This document shows positions 1 to 8,242 of a stretch of 59,101 nucleotides of DNA, piece by piece. Position numbers and translations under genes: made by a program. The notes under the pieces were generated by a model. That model saw nothing but the letters and a program-made list of their open reading frames with translations. It was not told the origin of the DNA and searched no databases. Position 1 is the first letter of the stretch, and each line of letters starts with the position of its first letter. The DNA is taken from assembly GCA_019931185.1 (NCBI GenBank), contig JAINDK010000057.1, positions 1 through 59,101 of the forward strand, given 5' to 3'. This DNA comes from Bryobacter sp. CoA8 C33. Its GTDB lineage: Bacteria > Acidobacteriota > Terriglobia > Bryobacterales > Bryobacteraceae.

Positions 1-87
1 CTCCCAGTCAAGCGCTGCGCACTCAAGATCTTTCTCCCCCACCCGCAAGCTCACGCCAAAGCACTCGGCCAGCCGCTTCAGGCCCAT
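1..87 (-). CDS. 5' end of an unidentified gene, cut by the window edge
   Basis: An ATG at 87-85 opens a reading frame that runs off the left edge with no stop (29 codons). It is preceded by a good Shine-Dalgarno sequence, AGGAGAAA read on the minus strand at about 101-94, with normal spacing. The visible N-terminus begins MGLKRLAECFGV and has no signal peptide. The family cannot be named from this short piece. The start is supported by the ribosome site and the lack of stops. The next 112 bases (88-199) hold no gene. Confidence 0.45.
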   Translation of the reverse strand, partial: MGLKRLAECFGVSLRVGEKDLECAALDWE

Positions 88-199
88 TTCGCCTTTCTCC
101 TAGGCGCAAAAAACTTGGCTCGCAAATCGTTGGAATCGGTTGGAGCCAGCTTGTTTTTCGAGCCATCGCCAGAGCAGTGATGTTATGTCAGGATTTGCT

Positions 200-706
200 C
201 TAGTTATGGTAAGAAACCTGTATCGGCCCCGACGCCCGCGCCGGACCAAGATCGTCCATCACATCGAGTACGCGTTCCTTGTAGCCAGGAGTCGGATTGT
301 AGGTATGTAGGACTTTTTCGAGCGGTTTATTCCGGTAATGTTCCGAATTCGCCAAACGCTCGGCTACCTTATGAATACTCTCTTTCACACTGCGGAAACG
401 ATGATCACCGTTACGCCAACCGAAAATGTTGTTGTTGTGATAAGCCTTGCCGCCGCTCGATTCCACGAACGCGATGCTCGGCAGCAGCCGCCAATCCAGA
501 CGATGCCGGTCCGCCGCCGCAACAAAATCCGCCGCCAACGGCTTCACGGGACACTGCTTTTCGTCAAAATAACGCTCCAGACGCACTTTGCGAGGGTCGT
601 GCCTAAGAGATGCCATCTCACCCGTTGGCGCGGGGCTGGTGGCCACAAAAGGACCGGCCATCATCCCGATAACCGCCAACAGACGGCTCGATTTGGAAAA
701 ACTCAT
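200..706 (-). CDS. Exported glucosaminidase/lysozyme-like protein
   Basis: A 168-residue protein with an N-terminal hydrophobic segment (about residues 7-24) that looks like a signal peptide. The body resembles small glucosaminidase or lysozyme-like peptidoglycan hydrolases. The stretch SIAFVESSGG (residues 77-86) has Glu82 in the position expected of the catalytic acid, and NIFGWRNG follows at 93-100, as in FlgJ/LytD-type domains. The likely role is cleavage of cell-wall glycan in the periplasm. The frame extends 18 codons further upstream, but the ATG at 706 puts the signal peptide at the N-terminus and is preferred. It is divergent from the DNA repair pair at 899. The fold is probable; substrate and activity are inferred. 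Confidence 0.7.
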   Translation of the reverse strand: MSFSKSSRLLAVIGMMAGPFVATSPAPTGEMASLRHDPRKVRLERYFDEKQCPVKPLAADFVAAADRHRLDWRLLPSIAFVESSGGKAYHNNNIFGWRNGDHRFRSVKESIHKVAERLANSEHYRNKPLEKVLHTYNPTPGYKERVLDVMDDLGPARASGPIQVSYHN

Positions 707-860
707 GATTCGAAAATCACTCCTTGCGATTGGTACTCCGGTCCAATTCGGGACCGACATCGGCGGCGCTACACACAGGCACTACATCTCGCTGCGTTTC
801 GCGCGCCAGGAATTGGGTATCAAGAGCCAGAGTTGGTCATATCGTCTCAGGCCGCAAAAG

Positions 861-890
861 TATGAGTTATTTCGCTCATAGAGGTATTAT
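861..890 (+). promoter_or_regulatory. Perfect inverted repeat and -10-like box upstream of the repair operon
   Basis: TATGAG (861-866) and CTCATA (875-880) form a perfect 6-bp inverted repeat with an 8-base spacer. It is followed by GAGG and a TATTAT box at 885-890. The box ends only 8 bases before the ATG at 899, so a transcript started from it would be leaderless or nearly so; no Shine-Dalgarno lies at normal distance. The repeat would overlap the -35 region, fitting an operator. It does not resemble an Ada box. The regulator is unknown. Confidence 0.4.
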
Positions 891-898
891 AGCCATTT

Positions 899-1738
899 AT
901 GGATCAGGACTGGGAATGCCTCCCCTACCACCCACCACTCGATTGGGAAGGCCTTCTTAACTTCTTCGCCCCCCGAGCCATTCCGGGCGTGGAGTCGATC
1001 TCCGAGGGCCGCCTGCGGCGCTGTTTCCGCCAGGAGAACCGTTGGGGCGTGATCGACCTGAGCCTCGCCGAGCAGCCGGGGACCATACAAATACGCGCTT
1101 GGAACCACGCGCCGGACCTCAATCTGGTCCGCCGCGTTCTCGACCTCGACCACCAGCCAAGCCGCTTGGCCGCTCTGTTTCAATCAGACGACATTTTGGG
1201 CCCATTGTGGGCGCGCTGGCCCGGTGTTCGACTGCCCGGGGCCTGGGATCCCTTTGAGATGGGAGTCCGCGCGATCCTCGGCCAGCAGATCAGCGTCAAA
1301 GCCGCCCATACCCTGGCCGCTCGCCTCGTCGCCCGTTGGGGCCAAAAGGTGTCCACACCATGGCCCGGCTTGACTCACTTGTTCCCCCTGCCCGAGGACC
1401 TTGCTGGCCTGCAAACCGACGATCTCGCCAACCTGGGTCTGCCCAACAAGCGGGCGGAAACTCTTCGCCAATTCGCCCTCTGGTCTTGTAGGCCAATAAC
1501 GGACCGCCCTCCCCTAGGCAGCCTACCCGGCATCGGCCCCTGGACCGAGAACTACCTGAAAATGCGTGGCCAATCCTACCAGGACGCCTTTCCCGCCGGC
1601 GACCTTGGCATCCAAAAGGCCCTCGGTATCCAAAATCGTAGTCCCGCCGCTGCCGCCCGCGAGGCCGAAACCATCAGCCAGCGCTGGCGCCCCTACCGCG
1701 CCTATGCCGTATTCTTGCTTTGGAGGTCCCTTGGATGA
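899..1738 (+). CDS. alkA: DNA-3-methyladenine glycosylase II (AlkA family)
   Basis: A 279-residue base-excision glycosylase that removes alkylated purines from DNA. An N-terminal AlkA-type domain (about 1-105) is followed by the helix-hairpin-helix glycosylase core: FEMGVRAILGQQIS (119-132), hairpin LPGIGPWT (209-216) and catalytic Asp235 in PAGDLGI, aligned with Asp238 of E. coli AlkA. The length matches the E. coli enzyme (282). The ATG at 899 has no clear ribosome site and may be translated from a leaderless message. It overlaps the following methyltransferase by 4 bases (ATGA), so the two form an alkylation-repair operon. No Ada regulator is fused or adjacent. Confidence 0.9.
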   Translation: MDQDWECLPYHPPLDWEGLLNFFAPRAIPGVESISEGRLRRCFRQENRWGVIDLSLAEQPGTIQIRAWNHAPDLNLVRRVLDLDHQPSRLAALFQSDDILGPLWARWPGVRLPGAWDPFEMGVRAILGQQISVKAAHTLAARLVARWGQKVSTPWPGLTHLFPLPEDLAGLQTDDLANLGLPNKRAETLRQFALWSCRPITDRPPLGSLPGIGPWTENYLKMRGQSYQDAFPAGDLGIQKALGIQNRSPAAAAREAETISQRWRPYRAYAVFLLWRSLG

Positions 1739-2214
1739 CTTTTGTTCGCCACTGTGATTCCCCCCTCGGCGAGCTAAGCCTGTTCTCCGACGGCGAATCC
1801 CTGACTGGTTTGTACTTCGAACGTACAGAAGAAAACGCCCAGCGTGAAGATATCCCAGTTCTGATCGACGCCGAACGACAACTGGCTGAGTATTTCGGCG
1901 GCTGGCGGCAAACCTTCGATTTGCCCTTGCGCCCGCGGGGTACAGAATTCCAGCAGTCGGTCTGGCGTGCGCTACTCGAGATTCCCTTCGGCCAAACCCA
2001 AAGCTATTCCGCCGTCGCCCGCCGATTGGGGCAGGAAAAGGCAGTCCGCGCGGTAGGCCTCGCGAACGGAAGGAATCCAATTTCAATACTCATTCCCTGC
2101 CACCGTGTCATCGGCTCAAATGGAAGTCTCACCGGATACGGAGGGGGGCTCTGGCGTAAACAGTTCCTACTGAAACATGAAAAGCCAACCGCATCGCTGC
2201 GGCTGGCTCTTTGA
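1735..2214 (+). CDS. ogt: Methylated-DNA--protein-cysteine methyltransferase
   Basis: A 159-residue suicide repair protein that transfers alkyl groups from O6-alkylguanine (and O4-alkylthymine) to its own cysteine. The PCHRV signature is at residues 121-125 with acceptor Cys122, preceded by the helix-turn-helix region with SVWRAL and the YSAVARRLG stretch. The length fits Ogt/AdaB single-domain proteins. The ATG at 1735 overlaps the AlkA stop and has GGAGG at 1722-1726, eight bases upstream; an upstream in-frame ATG at 1720 is less likely. Direct-reversal and base-excision enzymes are thus co-translated. Confidence 0.93.
   Translation: MTFVRHCDSPLGELSLFSDGESLTGLYFERTEENAQREDIPVLIDAERQLAEYFGGWRQTFDLPLRPRGTEFQQSVWRALLEIPFGQTQSYSAVARRLGQEKAVRAVGLANGRNPISILIPCHRVIGSNGSLTGYGGGLWRKQFLLKHEKPTASLRLAL
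2183..2208 (+). terminator. Terminator-like hairpin inside the 3' end of the methyltransferase gene
   Basis: The arms AGCCAACCGCA (2183-2193) and TGCGGCTGGCT (2198-2208) pair with one A-C mismatch around the loop TCGC. The stem ends four bases before the stop codon at 2212-2214 and is followed by CTTTG, a weak T-tract. The convergent FecR-like gene ends at 2237, so the hairpin may stop transcription from both sides. Confidence 0.45.
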
Positions 2215-2236
2215 AAGTTCACAAACGCAGTTGTTC

Positions 2237-3235
2237 TTACTTAGCACTGATCGAATTGTCAGATTCAACCACGAATGCAATCGTTGCTGCCGTTGCCGCA
2301 ACACCGGCCACTGTGACTCCCGCGATTACGGCAGTGGAGGTTCCGATAGCTGATCCTGCAGCGCCGGCGGCTGCCGTACCCGCTGCAGTTGTGCCTGCCC
2401 CCGCCGTTCCTGCAGCGGCAGCACCACTGGCGGCCCCACCAAGGACCACGGCAACAACCGCCGGACAGCCTGCGCCTTCTTTCTTGACGTTTTCGACGCC
2501 TGATCCTGGCGGCACTCCAATTTCCTTTACAGCAAGTACTCGGCGATCCTCACCGCTATTCGTCAGATCCCCTTTCACCTGAATCTGCTTGCCCACATAC
2601 GGTTCCAAACAATTTGCTTGGAGTTCCGTCACCACATTCGTAGTCCCGTCGGTCAGGAAAAACTTTCCCTTCGTCACACTCACTGTTCCAACCATTCGAG
2701 TTTCCGCACTCGGCGCCAACGAAAAGGCCAGCGTCTCGCCCGGGCGAACCATTGCCACCAAAACTCCATTCCGCTTCCTGACTTCACTCGGCGATTGGGA
2801 TGCCGTTACTACAACCTCGTTCGACCTCAGCCGCTGCACCAGTCCACCCGTGGCACGAACCTCCAACAAACCAGCTGAAATGCTGACCGGACGATTCGCT
2901 GACGCCACAGCATCAATTCGCGCTGCACCCTGTTCAAGTCGCATTCCCCCAGCCTGTACACTCATCCGTGTGGCGGCGGCCAGCCGTACACGGCTACCAT
3001 CAGCAAAATATAGTTGCCCAGCTGATCGCAATGTATCCAGCCGGGATCCCGGCAGAAGATTTCCCGACCCAACATGGTCGGCCCCGTCAATCCGAAGCAC
3101 TCCGGAAGACCAGGCTACGGCAGGCTTCTGCGGCGAGGACAGCACATTCGAGCTATCCGCTCGAACCAGGCTGGAGGCAACCAATCCCAAAGTAGCGGTC
3201 AGAATTAAGTTCATTTTTTTGTTTTGCACAGTCAT
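2237..3235 (-). CDS. Exported FecR-like protein with Ala/Gly-rich hydrophobic tail
   Basis: A 332-residue protein with a signal peptide (hydrophobic core about 10-24). The middle (about 50-190) resembles a FecR domain, with the typical run of 'GS.L..G..L.T...GQ...ADGS..RL' as seen in GSRLDTLRSAGQLYFADGS. From about residue 258 to 325 it becomes an Ala/Gly/Thr-rich, mostly uncharged stretch that could insert in a membrane or pack like a glycine zipper. No ECF sigma factor or TonB receptor is adjacent, so it is an orphan rather than a classical FecIR unit. The ATG at 3235 abuts AAGGG; an alternative ATG is seven codons in. Function unknown. Confidence 0.65.
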   Translation of the reverse strand: MTVQNKKMNLILTATLGLVASSLVRADSSNVLSSPQKPAVAWSSGVLRIDGADHVGSGNLLPGSRLDTLRSAGQLYFADGSRVRLAAATRMSVQAGGMRLEQGAARIDAVASANRPVSISAGLLEVRATGGLVQRLRSNEVVVTASQSPSEVRKRNGVLVAMVRPGETLAFSLAPSAETRMVGTVSVTKGKFFLTDGTTNVVTELQANCLEPYVGKQIQVKGDLTNSGEDRRVLAVKEIGVPPGSGVENVKKEGAGCPAVVAVVLGGAASGAAAAGTAGAGTTAAGTAAAGAAGSAIGTSTAVIAGVTVAGVAATAATIAFVVESDNSISAK

Positions 3236-3337
3236 CCCTTGAAGCCGTTATCGACGCCCCTCAAGAAAACTTGAAGAAAAGTTGTTCGCACATCACTCTG
3301 TTCCTCTTGCGCCTCCACGCCGATACCCTCTTCAGTG

Positions 3338-4381
3338 ATGAGGCTTGATCGCCTCCCGCTCCTCCTCTGCCTGCTGCTCGCCTTATCCGGAGCAGCCCTT
3401 TCGGCCGGCGTTGCCTGGGTCCAGTGGATCGGGACTGCTTCGAATAACTCCTCCCAGCTCGAGATCTGGCTCCCCTTGGCTGCCTCCGCGGGCTTGCACA
3501 CCGCCCCCTTCTGGTTGCGTTTGGCGGAGATAAATCCTGATTCTCAGCAGAGATACTACTCTCTTGCTGTCGCTGCGGATCCCCGTTGCCTCCCCGCCCG
3601 CCTCGGCCTCGCCTTGGCTGCCGAGTTCTCTGGCAACCGCACCCTCGCCCGCCACCACATCGACCTCGCTCTCACCCACCACAAAACCTATCGCGCGTTC
3701 ATGGCCGCTCTCACTCAGGCCGCTCGCTGGCATGAGGCCGAGCGCAAAACACAACTCGCCCGCCAAGCCCTGCGCTACTGCCCCCGCGATGCCAGCGGCG
3801 TCTTCTCTCAGTTGACTCTTGCCGAAGCCAATGCCTTACTTGCTGGCTCTCCCCCTTCGCGCCGACTGGAGTACTTCCGTTTCTTGCTCGGCCAGCAGCG
3901 ATGGCAAGACGCTGCCCTCTATTCGAGCCAGGTTGAAACCAACCTCGAGTCCCGACAATTACGTCTCGAACTCACCGAGCAATTATTCTGGCAAGGTCAG
4001 CAGCAGGCCGCCGCCCGCTTGTTTGCCGAAATGGAGCCGGACTTTGGGCGCACAGGACTCTACAACGTTGATTTTGCCCACCAGCCAAGCTCCCTCGCAT
4101 TCGACTGGCGATTGACCGCCGACCCGGCAGTCCGGCTCGACTGGCGCCCCGGTCAGTTGGCCGTCAAGCTGGAGCCGGTCACAAAACCAGTCGACATTGT
4201 GAGCATCCTGCTCGACAGCCGCCGCAAACCCCTCCGCTTCGCTCGGCCCATCTGGTCGGGCGACACCCGTGGTCTCAACTGGCAAATCACTACGCTCCGT
4301 CCCGGATGGCAGCGTGCCGTGCTGACCGCTCCCGCGGGCCCGCAACGCGCATTTACTCTTTCGCAAGTGAATTTTGAATGA
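3338..4381 (+). CDS. TPR-like envelope protein, partner of the O-antigen-ligase-like gene
   Basis: A 347-residue protein with an N-terminal membrane anchor (about 5-28). The middle (about 60-215) is helical and Ala/Leu-rich with a repeat character (LGLALAAEFSGNRTLARHHI, then further helix pairs), suggesting tetratricopeptide-like repeats. The C-terminal 110 residues look like a beta-rich domain. I do not recognise a named family. The ATG at 3338 follows an in-frame GTG at 3335 and neither has a clear ribosome site. It overlaps the next gene by 4 bases (ATGA), so a joint role in surface polysaccharide assembly is likely but inferred. Confidence 0.55.
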   Translation: MRLDRLPLLLCLLLALSGAALSAGVAWVQWIGTASNNSSQLEIWLPLAASAGLHTAPFWLRLAEINPDSQQRYYSLAVAADPRCLPARLGLALAAEFSGNRTLARHHIDLALTHHKTYRAFMAALTQAARWHEAERKTQLARQALRYCPRDASGVFSQLTLAEANALLAGSPPSRRLEYFRFLLGQQRWQDAALYSSQVETNLESRQLRLELTEQLFWQGQQQAAARLFAEMEPDFGRTGLYNVDFAHQPSSLAFDWRLTADPAVRLDWRPGQLAVKLEPVTKPVDIVSILLDSRRKPLRFARPIWSGDTRGLNWQITTLRPGWQRAVLTAPAGPQRAFTLSQVNFE

Positions 4382-5403
4382 AGCAAGCCATCTCGATTCT
4401 CATTCTCGCCCTGCTCCTGCTGAGCGCCGCGGACCCTGATGGCATTGCCTGGGCTGCCACCCGCGGACTGGCGCTGCTTGCCTGCCCTTGGTGGGCCCTC
4501 CGCGCCCCAGGCCCATTGCCGGAAGCTCTCGCCTTCGGCTTCGCCATGATCGCCGCCCTTGGACTCCCAGGGCTCGACTGGGCTCTGTTCGGTCTCATCT
4601 TTGCCCTTCATCCCTGGCGGCTGACGTCATTGGCCAGTCTGGCCCTCGCCGCCGGACTGCTCGGCGCGGCCACGATGGCTGTCCCCGGCCAGAGGCTGCT
4701 GCCTTTCGCCAATCGTAACCACTACGCCGTATTCGTCGAAATGAGTATCCCACTGCTTCTGTTCTGCGCCGAACGCGACCGCCGGCCCGTTCTTGCCGCC
4801 GGCGCGGCCATTCTGTTGGTGGCGGCCATCGCTGGCGGCTCCCGCACCGGCACCATCTTGCTGTTGACTCTCGTCATCCCCCTGCTTTGGCGCTGGCGTA
4901 ACGGCCGTTGGCGCTGGACAGCCCCCACTCTGGCTCTGGCGGGCTTCAGCTTGCTGTTTTGGGCCAGCCCTTCACAACGGATCCTCGATCCCCTCGCCGG
5001 CGATCATAGGCTCGAAATTTGGCAGTCCGCTCTCGCCATGATCGGACAACGTCCCTGGTGCGGTTGGGGCGCTGGCGAGTTCCCCCTCAGCTACCCCGCC
5101 TTTGCCCTCTTCGACAACGGTCAGTTCGTCAACGCAGCACATTCCGACTGGCTCGAATGGGCCGTCGAATTGGGCATCCCTTTCACCGTCGCGATCTTGG
5201 CCGCATTCTCGCTCTGGTTGGAAAAAAACATCCACTTTTATCCGTCTTGGGGTATTCTCATGGGTGCCGTGCATGCGAGCGTGGATTTCCCTTTCCACGT
5301 CCCGGGCCTTTTAGCCTTCGCGGTTGCTCTGGCGGGAAGTATTTCAGCTCATGGCGCCCTCATCGAAACCGAATCCCCAAATCGTCAAAGACGAGATCCT
5401 TGA
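4378..5403 (+). CDS. O-antigen ligase/polymerase-like membrane protein
   Basis: A 341-residue polytopic membrane protein with about nine or ten hydrophobic segments. It shows Wzy/WaaL hallmarks: NRNHYAVFVEMSIPLLLF near residue 117, SRTGT (about 155-160), then the large periplasmic loop with GWGAGEFPLSYPAF followed by AAHSDWLEWAVELGIPF (about 250-270), where the His is the usual catalytic position. The family transfers or polymerises lipid-linked glycan in the periplasm. It starts within the stop of the TPR-like gene and overlaps the next gene by 53 bases. No glycosyltransferases are nearby, so the substrate cannot be inferred. Confidence 0.75.
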   Translation: MKQAISILILALLLLSAADPDGIAWAATRGLALLACPWWALRAPGPLPEALAFGFAMIAALGLPGLDWALFGLIFALHPWRLTSLASLALAAGLLGAATMAVPGQRLLPFANRNHYAVFVEMSIPLLLFCAERDRRPVLAAGAAILLVAAIAGGSRTGTILLLTLVIPLLWRWRNGRWRWTAPTLALAGFSLLFWASPSQRILDPLAGDHRLEIWQSALAMIGQRPWCGWGAGEFPLSYPAFALFDNGQFVNAAHSDWLEWAVELGIPFTVAILAAFSLWLEKNIHFYPSWGILMGAVHASVDFPFHVPGLLAFAVALAGSISAHGALIETESPNRQRRDP

Positions 5404-5863
5404 ATACCTCCATCAGGAGGAATTGGCCGTCTACCACGTGGAGCCGGAAATGTGGCCCAATGAGCGCAGTGTCTGGTGGGATACCAACCGCGTACCGGAC
5501 TACAAGCGATTCATCCTCGCCGGCAAGACAGCCGGTGTTCGCGTCATTCTCTATTTCGACGAGGACCTCGCCGAGGAAACCATCGCCGACGCCGAGGATG
5601 CCCTCGAGTTGGCGGCTCTCGAGCCCGACGAGTTCCGCGAATATGCCCGCCGCCTCGGAGAGTTGCGTTCTTATGTCGGATTCACCTGCCGCGTCGGCAT
5701 CGGCTACGCCAGCGAAGGGATTTTCTATTGGTTCGACCTCGAGGCCCCCTGGTATGAAGAGTTACTCGGCATGATTGAAGAACTCCATCTCCTCAACTTC
5801 CCCCGCGAAGGCGGCCCGGAGGATCAGGAGCCGCCCATCGGCAACTTCTACTCGAATAACTAG
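5351..5863 (+). CDS. Uncharacterised acidic 170-residue protein
   Basis: A soluble, strongly acidic protein of 170 residues with no signal peptide or membrane segment. It begins MAPSSKPNPQ and contains several Trp/Tyr-rich stretches (SVWWDTNRVPDYKRF, FYWFDLEAPWYEELL). I do not recognise the family. The ATG at 5351 is preceded by GGGAAG and lies inside the last 53 bases of the membrane protein gene; an in-frame upstream start at 5324 is possible. It ends four bases before recJ, so all five genes from 3338 to 8237 may be one transcript. Confidence 0.6.
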   Translation: MAPSSKPNPQIVKDEILEYLHQEELAVYHVEPEMWPNERSVWWDTNRVPDYKRFILAGKTAGVRVILYFDEDLAEETIADAEDALELAALEPDEFREYARRLGELRSYVGFTCRVGIGYASEGIFYWFDLEAPWYEELLGMIEELHLLNFPREGGPEDQEPPIGNFYSNN

Positions 5864-5866
5864 CCC

Positions 5867-7600
5867 ATGAGCCGTCTTGCGCCGCGCTGGGTGAGAACTC
5901 AGCTCTCCGCCGAGGAGGCGGAAGCCGCCGCCGAACTCGCCCGCCTTTTTGCTCTTTCTCCCGTCGTGGCCCGTGTGCTCGTTCACCGCGGTATCTCCAC
6001 CATCGGCCAAGCGCGGGATTTCCTCGACCCCGGACTGGACTCGCTTCACTCCCCCGCCCTCCTGCTGGGCATCGGCCCAGCCCTCGCCCGCCTCCAGTCC
6101 GCCCTCGCCAAGCGCGAATCCATCCTTCTCTACGGAGACTACGATGTCGATGGCACCAGTGCGATCGTCATTCTGAAGACCGTGCTCGACCTGCTCGGCG
6201 CCCAAACCGCTGCTTTTGTTCCCCACCGCCTGCGCGACGGCTACGGGATGAAGGCTTCCCGCATTGAGGAGGCCGCGCGCGAAGGAGTACGCCTGATCGT
6301 CAGCGTCGATACCGGCATCCGTGCCGGCGAGGTCGTCTCGCTCGCATCCCGGCTCGGCATGGACACCATCGTCACCGACCACCACTTGCCCGAAGCCGAG
6401 ATCCCCCCCGCGGTCGCGGTTCTCAATCCCAACCAGCCTGGCTGCGCCTATCCGAACAAGCATCTTTGCGGCGCCGGAGTCGCCTTCAAGCTTGCCCAGG
6501 CCCTGCTGGCCGGCTCGGCTCTTGCTGCCCAAAAACAGGAGCGCCTGCTTGAATCCCTGCTCAAGATCGCCTGCCTTGCCACCATCGCCGATATCGTTCC
6601 GCTCACCGGAGAAAACCGCGCTATCGTCAAGCTCGGCCTCGCCGGTCTGGCCGACGTACGCCAACCCGGCCTCCGCGCTTTGCTCGACGTCTCCGGCATT
6701 GTTTCAGGCGTCGCCCCCACCTCCCGGCAAATTGCCTTTCAGGTCGCCCCGCGCATCAACGCCGCCGGCCGCATGGCCAGCGCCGAGGAAGTCCTGGCTC
6801 TTTTCTTCACCCGTGATGCCGCCTTTGCCCGGCGCATCGCCGCTGCTCTCGACGAAATGAACCGCCAACGGCAGGATACAGAAAAAAACATGCGCGAAGC
6901 CATCGAGACCCAACTCCGGCGTGACCCAGCTTTCTCCACCCGCCTCGGCCTCGTGCTCTATCAACCCGACTGGCACCTAGGCGTCGCCGGCATCGTCGCC
7001 GGCCGCATCGCCGAACAGGAACGAAAGCCCACCTTCGTGCTCACGCGCCAGGAAAATGATGGCTCCACTACCGTAAAAGGCTCCGGGCGCTCCATCCCTG
7101 GTTTCCATCTGCTCGACGCCCTCGAATCGATGCGCGATTTGCTCGAACAGTTCGGCGGCCATGAACAGGCAGCCGGCCTTACCCTCGAGGAGGCCCGCGT
7201 CCCCGCCTTCGCCGAAGCCTTTGCCGCCGCCGCGGCTCGCGCTCTCGATGAGGAAACCCGCCGTCCCCGAATCGAAATCGACGCCGAAATCTCCGCCGCG
7301 GACCTCACTTCAGGCCTCTTTGATGCCGTTCAGCGACTCGCGCCCTTCGGCTATCGCCACCAGCCCCCTACCTTTGCTCTTTACTCCGCCACCGTCGCCG
7401 CTCCCCCCGTTGCCATGAAGGCAAAGCATCTCAAGTTGCAAATTCAGCAGAGCGGCCACCTCGTCACCGTCAAAGGCTGGTCTGTCCCTCCCGAGTGGTT
7501 TCAACTCTCCCCGGGCGATCGCGTCGATGTAGTCTGCCAGCTCGAGCACGACTCCTACGACGGCTGGGCGGCGATCCTCAAGGACCTCCGCCGCGCCTGA
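5867..7600 (+). CDS. recJ: Single-stranded-DNA-specific exonuclease RecJ
   Basis: A 577-residue 5'-3' exonuclease acting in recombination, mismatch repair and base-excision repair. DHH phosphoesterase motifs are in order: DYDVDG (91-96), VSVDTGI (about 146-151), the defining DHH at 171-173 and GAGVAFK near 205. GRMASAEEVL follows near 303, and the DHHA1 domain contains KGSGRS and GGHEQAAG. The C-terminal OB-like part is present, so the length is that of a full RecJ core. The ATG at 5867 is four bases after the preceding stop. Mn2+-dependent activity is expected from the family. Confidence 0.95.
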   Translation: MSRLAPRWVRTQLSAEEAEAAAELARLFALSPVVARVLVHRGISTIGQARDFLDPGLDSLHSPALLLGIGPALARLQSALAKRESILLYGDYDVDGTSAIVILKTVLDLLGAQTAAFVPHRLRDGYGMKASRIEEAAREGVRLIVSVDTGIRAGEVVSLASRLGMDTIVTDHHLPEAEIPPAVAVLNPNQPGCAYPNKHLCGAGVAFKLAQALLAGSALAAQKQERLLESLLKIACLATIADIVPLTGENRAIVKLGLAGLADVRQPGLRALLDVSGIVSGVAPTSRQIAFQVAPRINAAGRMASAEEVLALFFTRDAAFARRIAAALDEMNRQRQDTEKNMREAIETQLRRDPAFSTRLGLVLYQPDWHLGVAGIVAGRIAEQERKPTFVLTRQENDGSTTVKGSGRSIPGFHLLDALESMRDLLEQFGGHEQAAGLTLEEARVPAFAEAFAAAAARALDEETRRPRIEIDAEISAADLTSGLFDAVQRLAPFGYRHQPPTFALYSATVAAPPVAMKAKHLKLQIQQSGHLVTVKGWSVPPEWFQLSPGDRVDVVCQLEHDSYDGWAAILKDLRRA

Positions 7601-7613
7601 TACATTGGTCTTC

Positions 7614-8237
7614 ATGCGATCTCTGCTTGTCCTGGCCCTCGCCTGCTCCACTGTTCTGCCGGCGGCCTCTTGGAAACAGTTGTTCAACGGCAAAGACCTC
7701 TCCGGCTGGCAGATGACCGGCCCGGGATCCTTCCGTATCGAGGACGGCCAACTTGTCACCGAAGGAGGCATGGGCTTGCTCTTTTACAAGGAACAACCCT
7801 TCGCCAACACCACCATCCGCGTCGTCTTCAAGACCACCGGCAAGCGCGCCAATTCCGGTGTCTACATCCGCATGCCCGAAAAGCCCATGGACCCCTGGTA
7901 CGGCGTTCACAACGGCTACGAAGTTCAGATCGATTCCGGCGGCGATGAATGGCACCGCACCGGCGCTATCTACTCGCTCTCGAAGGCCGCCGGTGAGTGG
8001 AAACAGAATCCCAACGGCGAATGGAACACCATCGAAATCACGCTCAAGGGCAAGCGCACCATCATCCTGCTCAATGGCAAAAAGGTCAACGAATACAATG
8101 AAGGCCAGCCCGTTCCCGAGCGCAAAATGTGGTTTGAACCCGTGCGCGGACCGCGCCCCGATTCCGGCTACATCGGCATTCAGAACCACGACGCCGAGTC
8201 CCGCGTCTACTTCCGCGAAATCAGCGTCCGCCAATAG
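7614..8237 (+). CDS. Exported DUF1080 (3-keto-disaccharide hydrolase-type) protein
   Basis: A 207-residue secreted protein: signal peptide (about 1-18), then a single DUF1080 jelly-roll domain. Typical features are LFNGKDLSGWQ near the start, the EDGQLVTEGG strand, and late in the protein GYIGIQNHDAESRVYFREI. DUF1080 proteins are concanavalin-like domains; some members hydrolyse 3-keto-glycosides, and many are of unknown activity. The ATG at 7614 is preferred over the in-frame TTG at 7605 because it places the signal peptide at the very start. It lies 13 bases after recJ and ends convergent with the ABC transporter operon, five bases away. Confidence 0.85.
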   Translation: MRSLLVLALACSTVLPAASWKQLFNGKDLSGWQMTGPGSFRIEDGQLVTEGGMGLLFYKEQPFANTTIRVVFKTTGKRANSGVYIRMPEKPMDPWYGVHNGYEVQIDSGGDEWHRTGAIYSLSKAAGEWKQNPNGEWNTIEITLKGKRTIILLNGKKVNEYNEGQPVPERKMWFEPVRGPRPDSGYIGIQNHDAESRVYFREISVRQ

Positions 8238-8242
8238 CCGCC

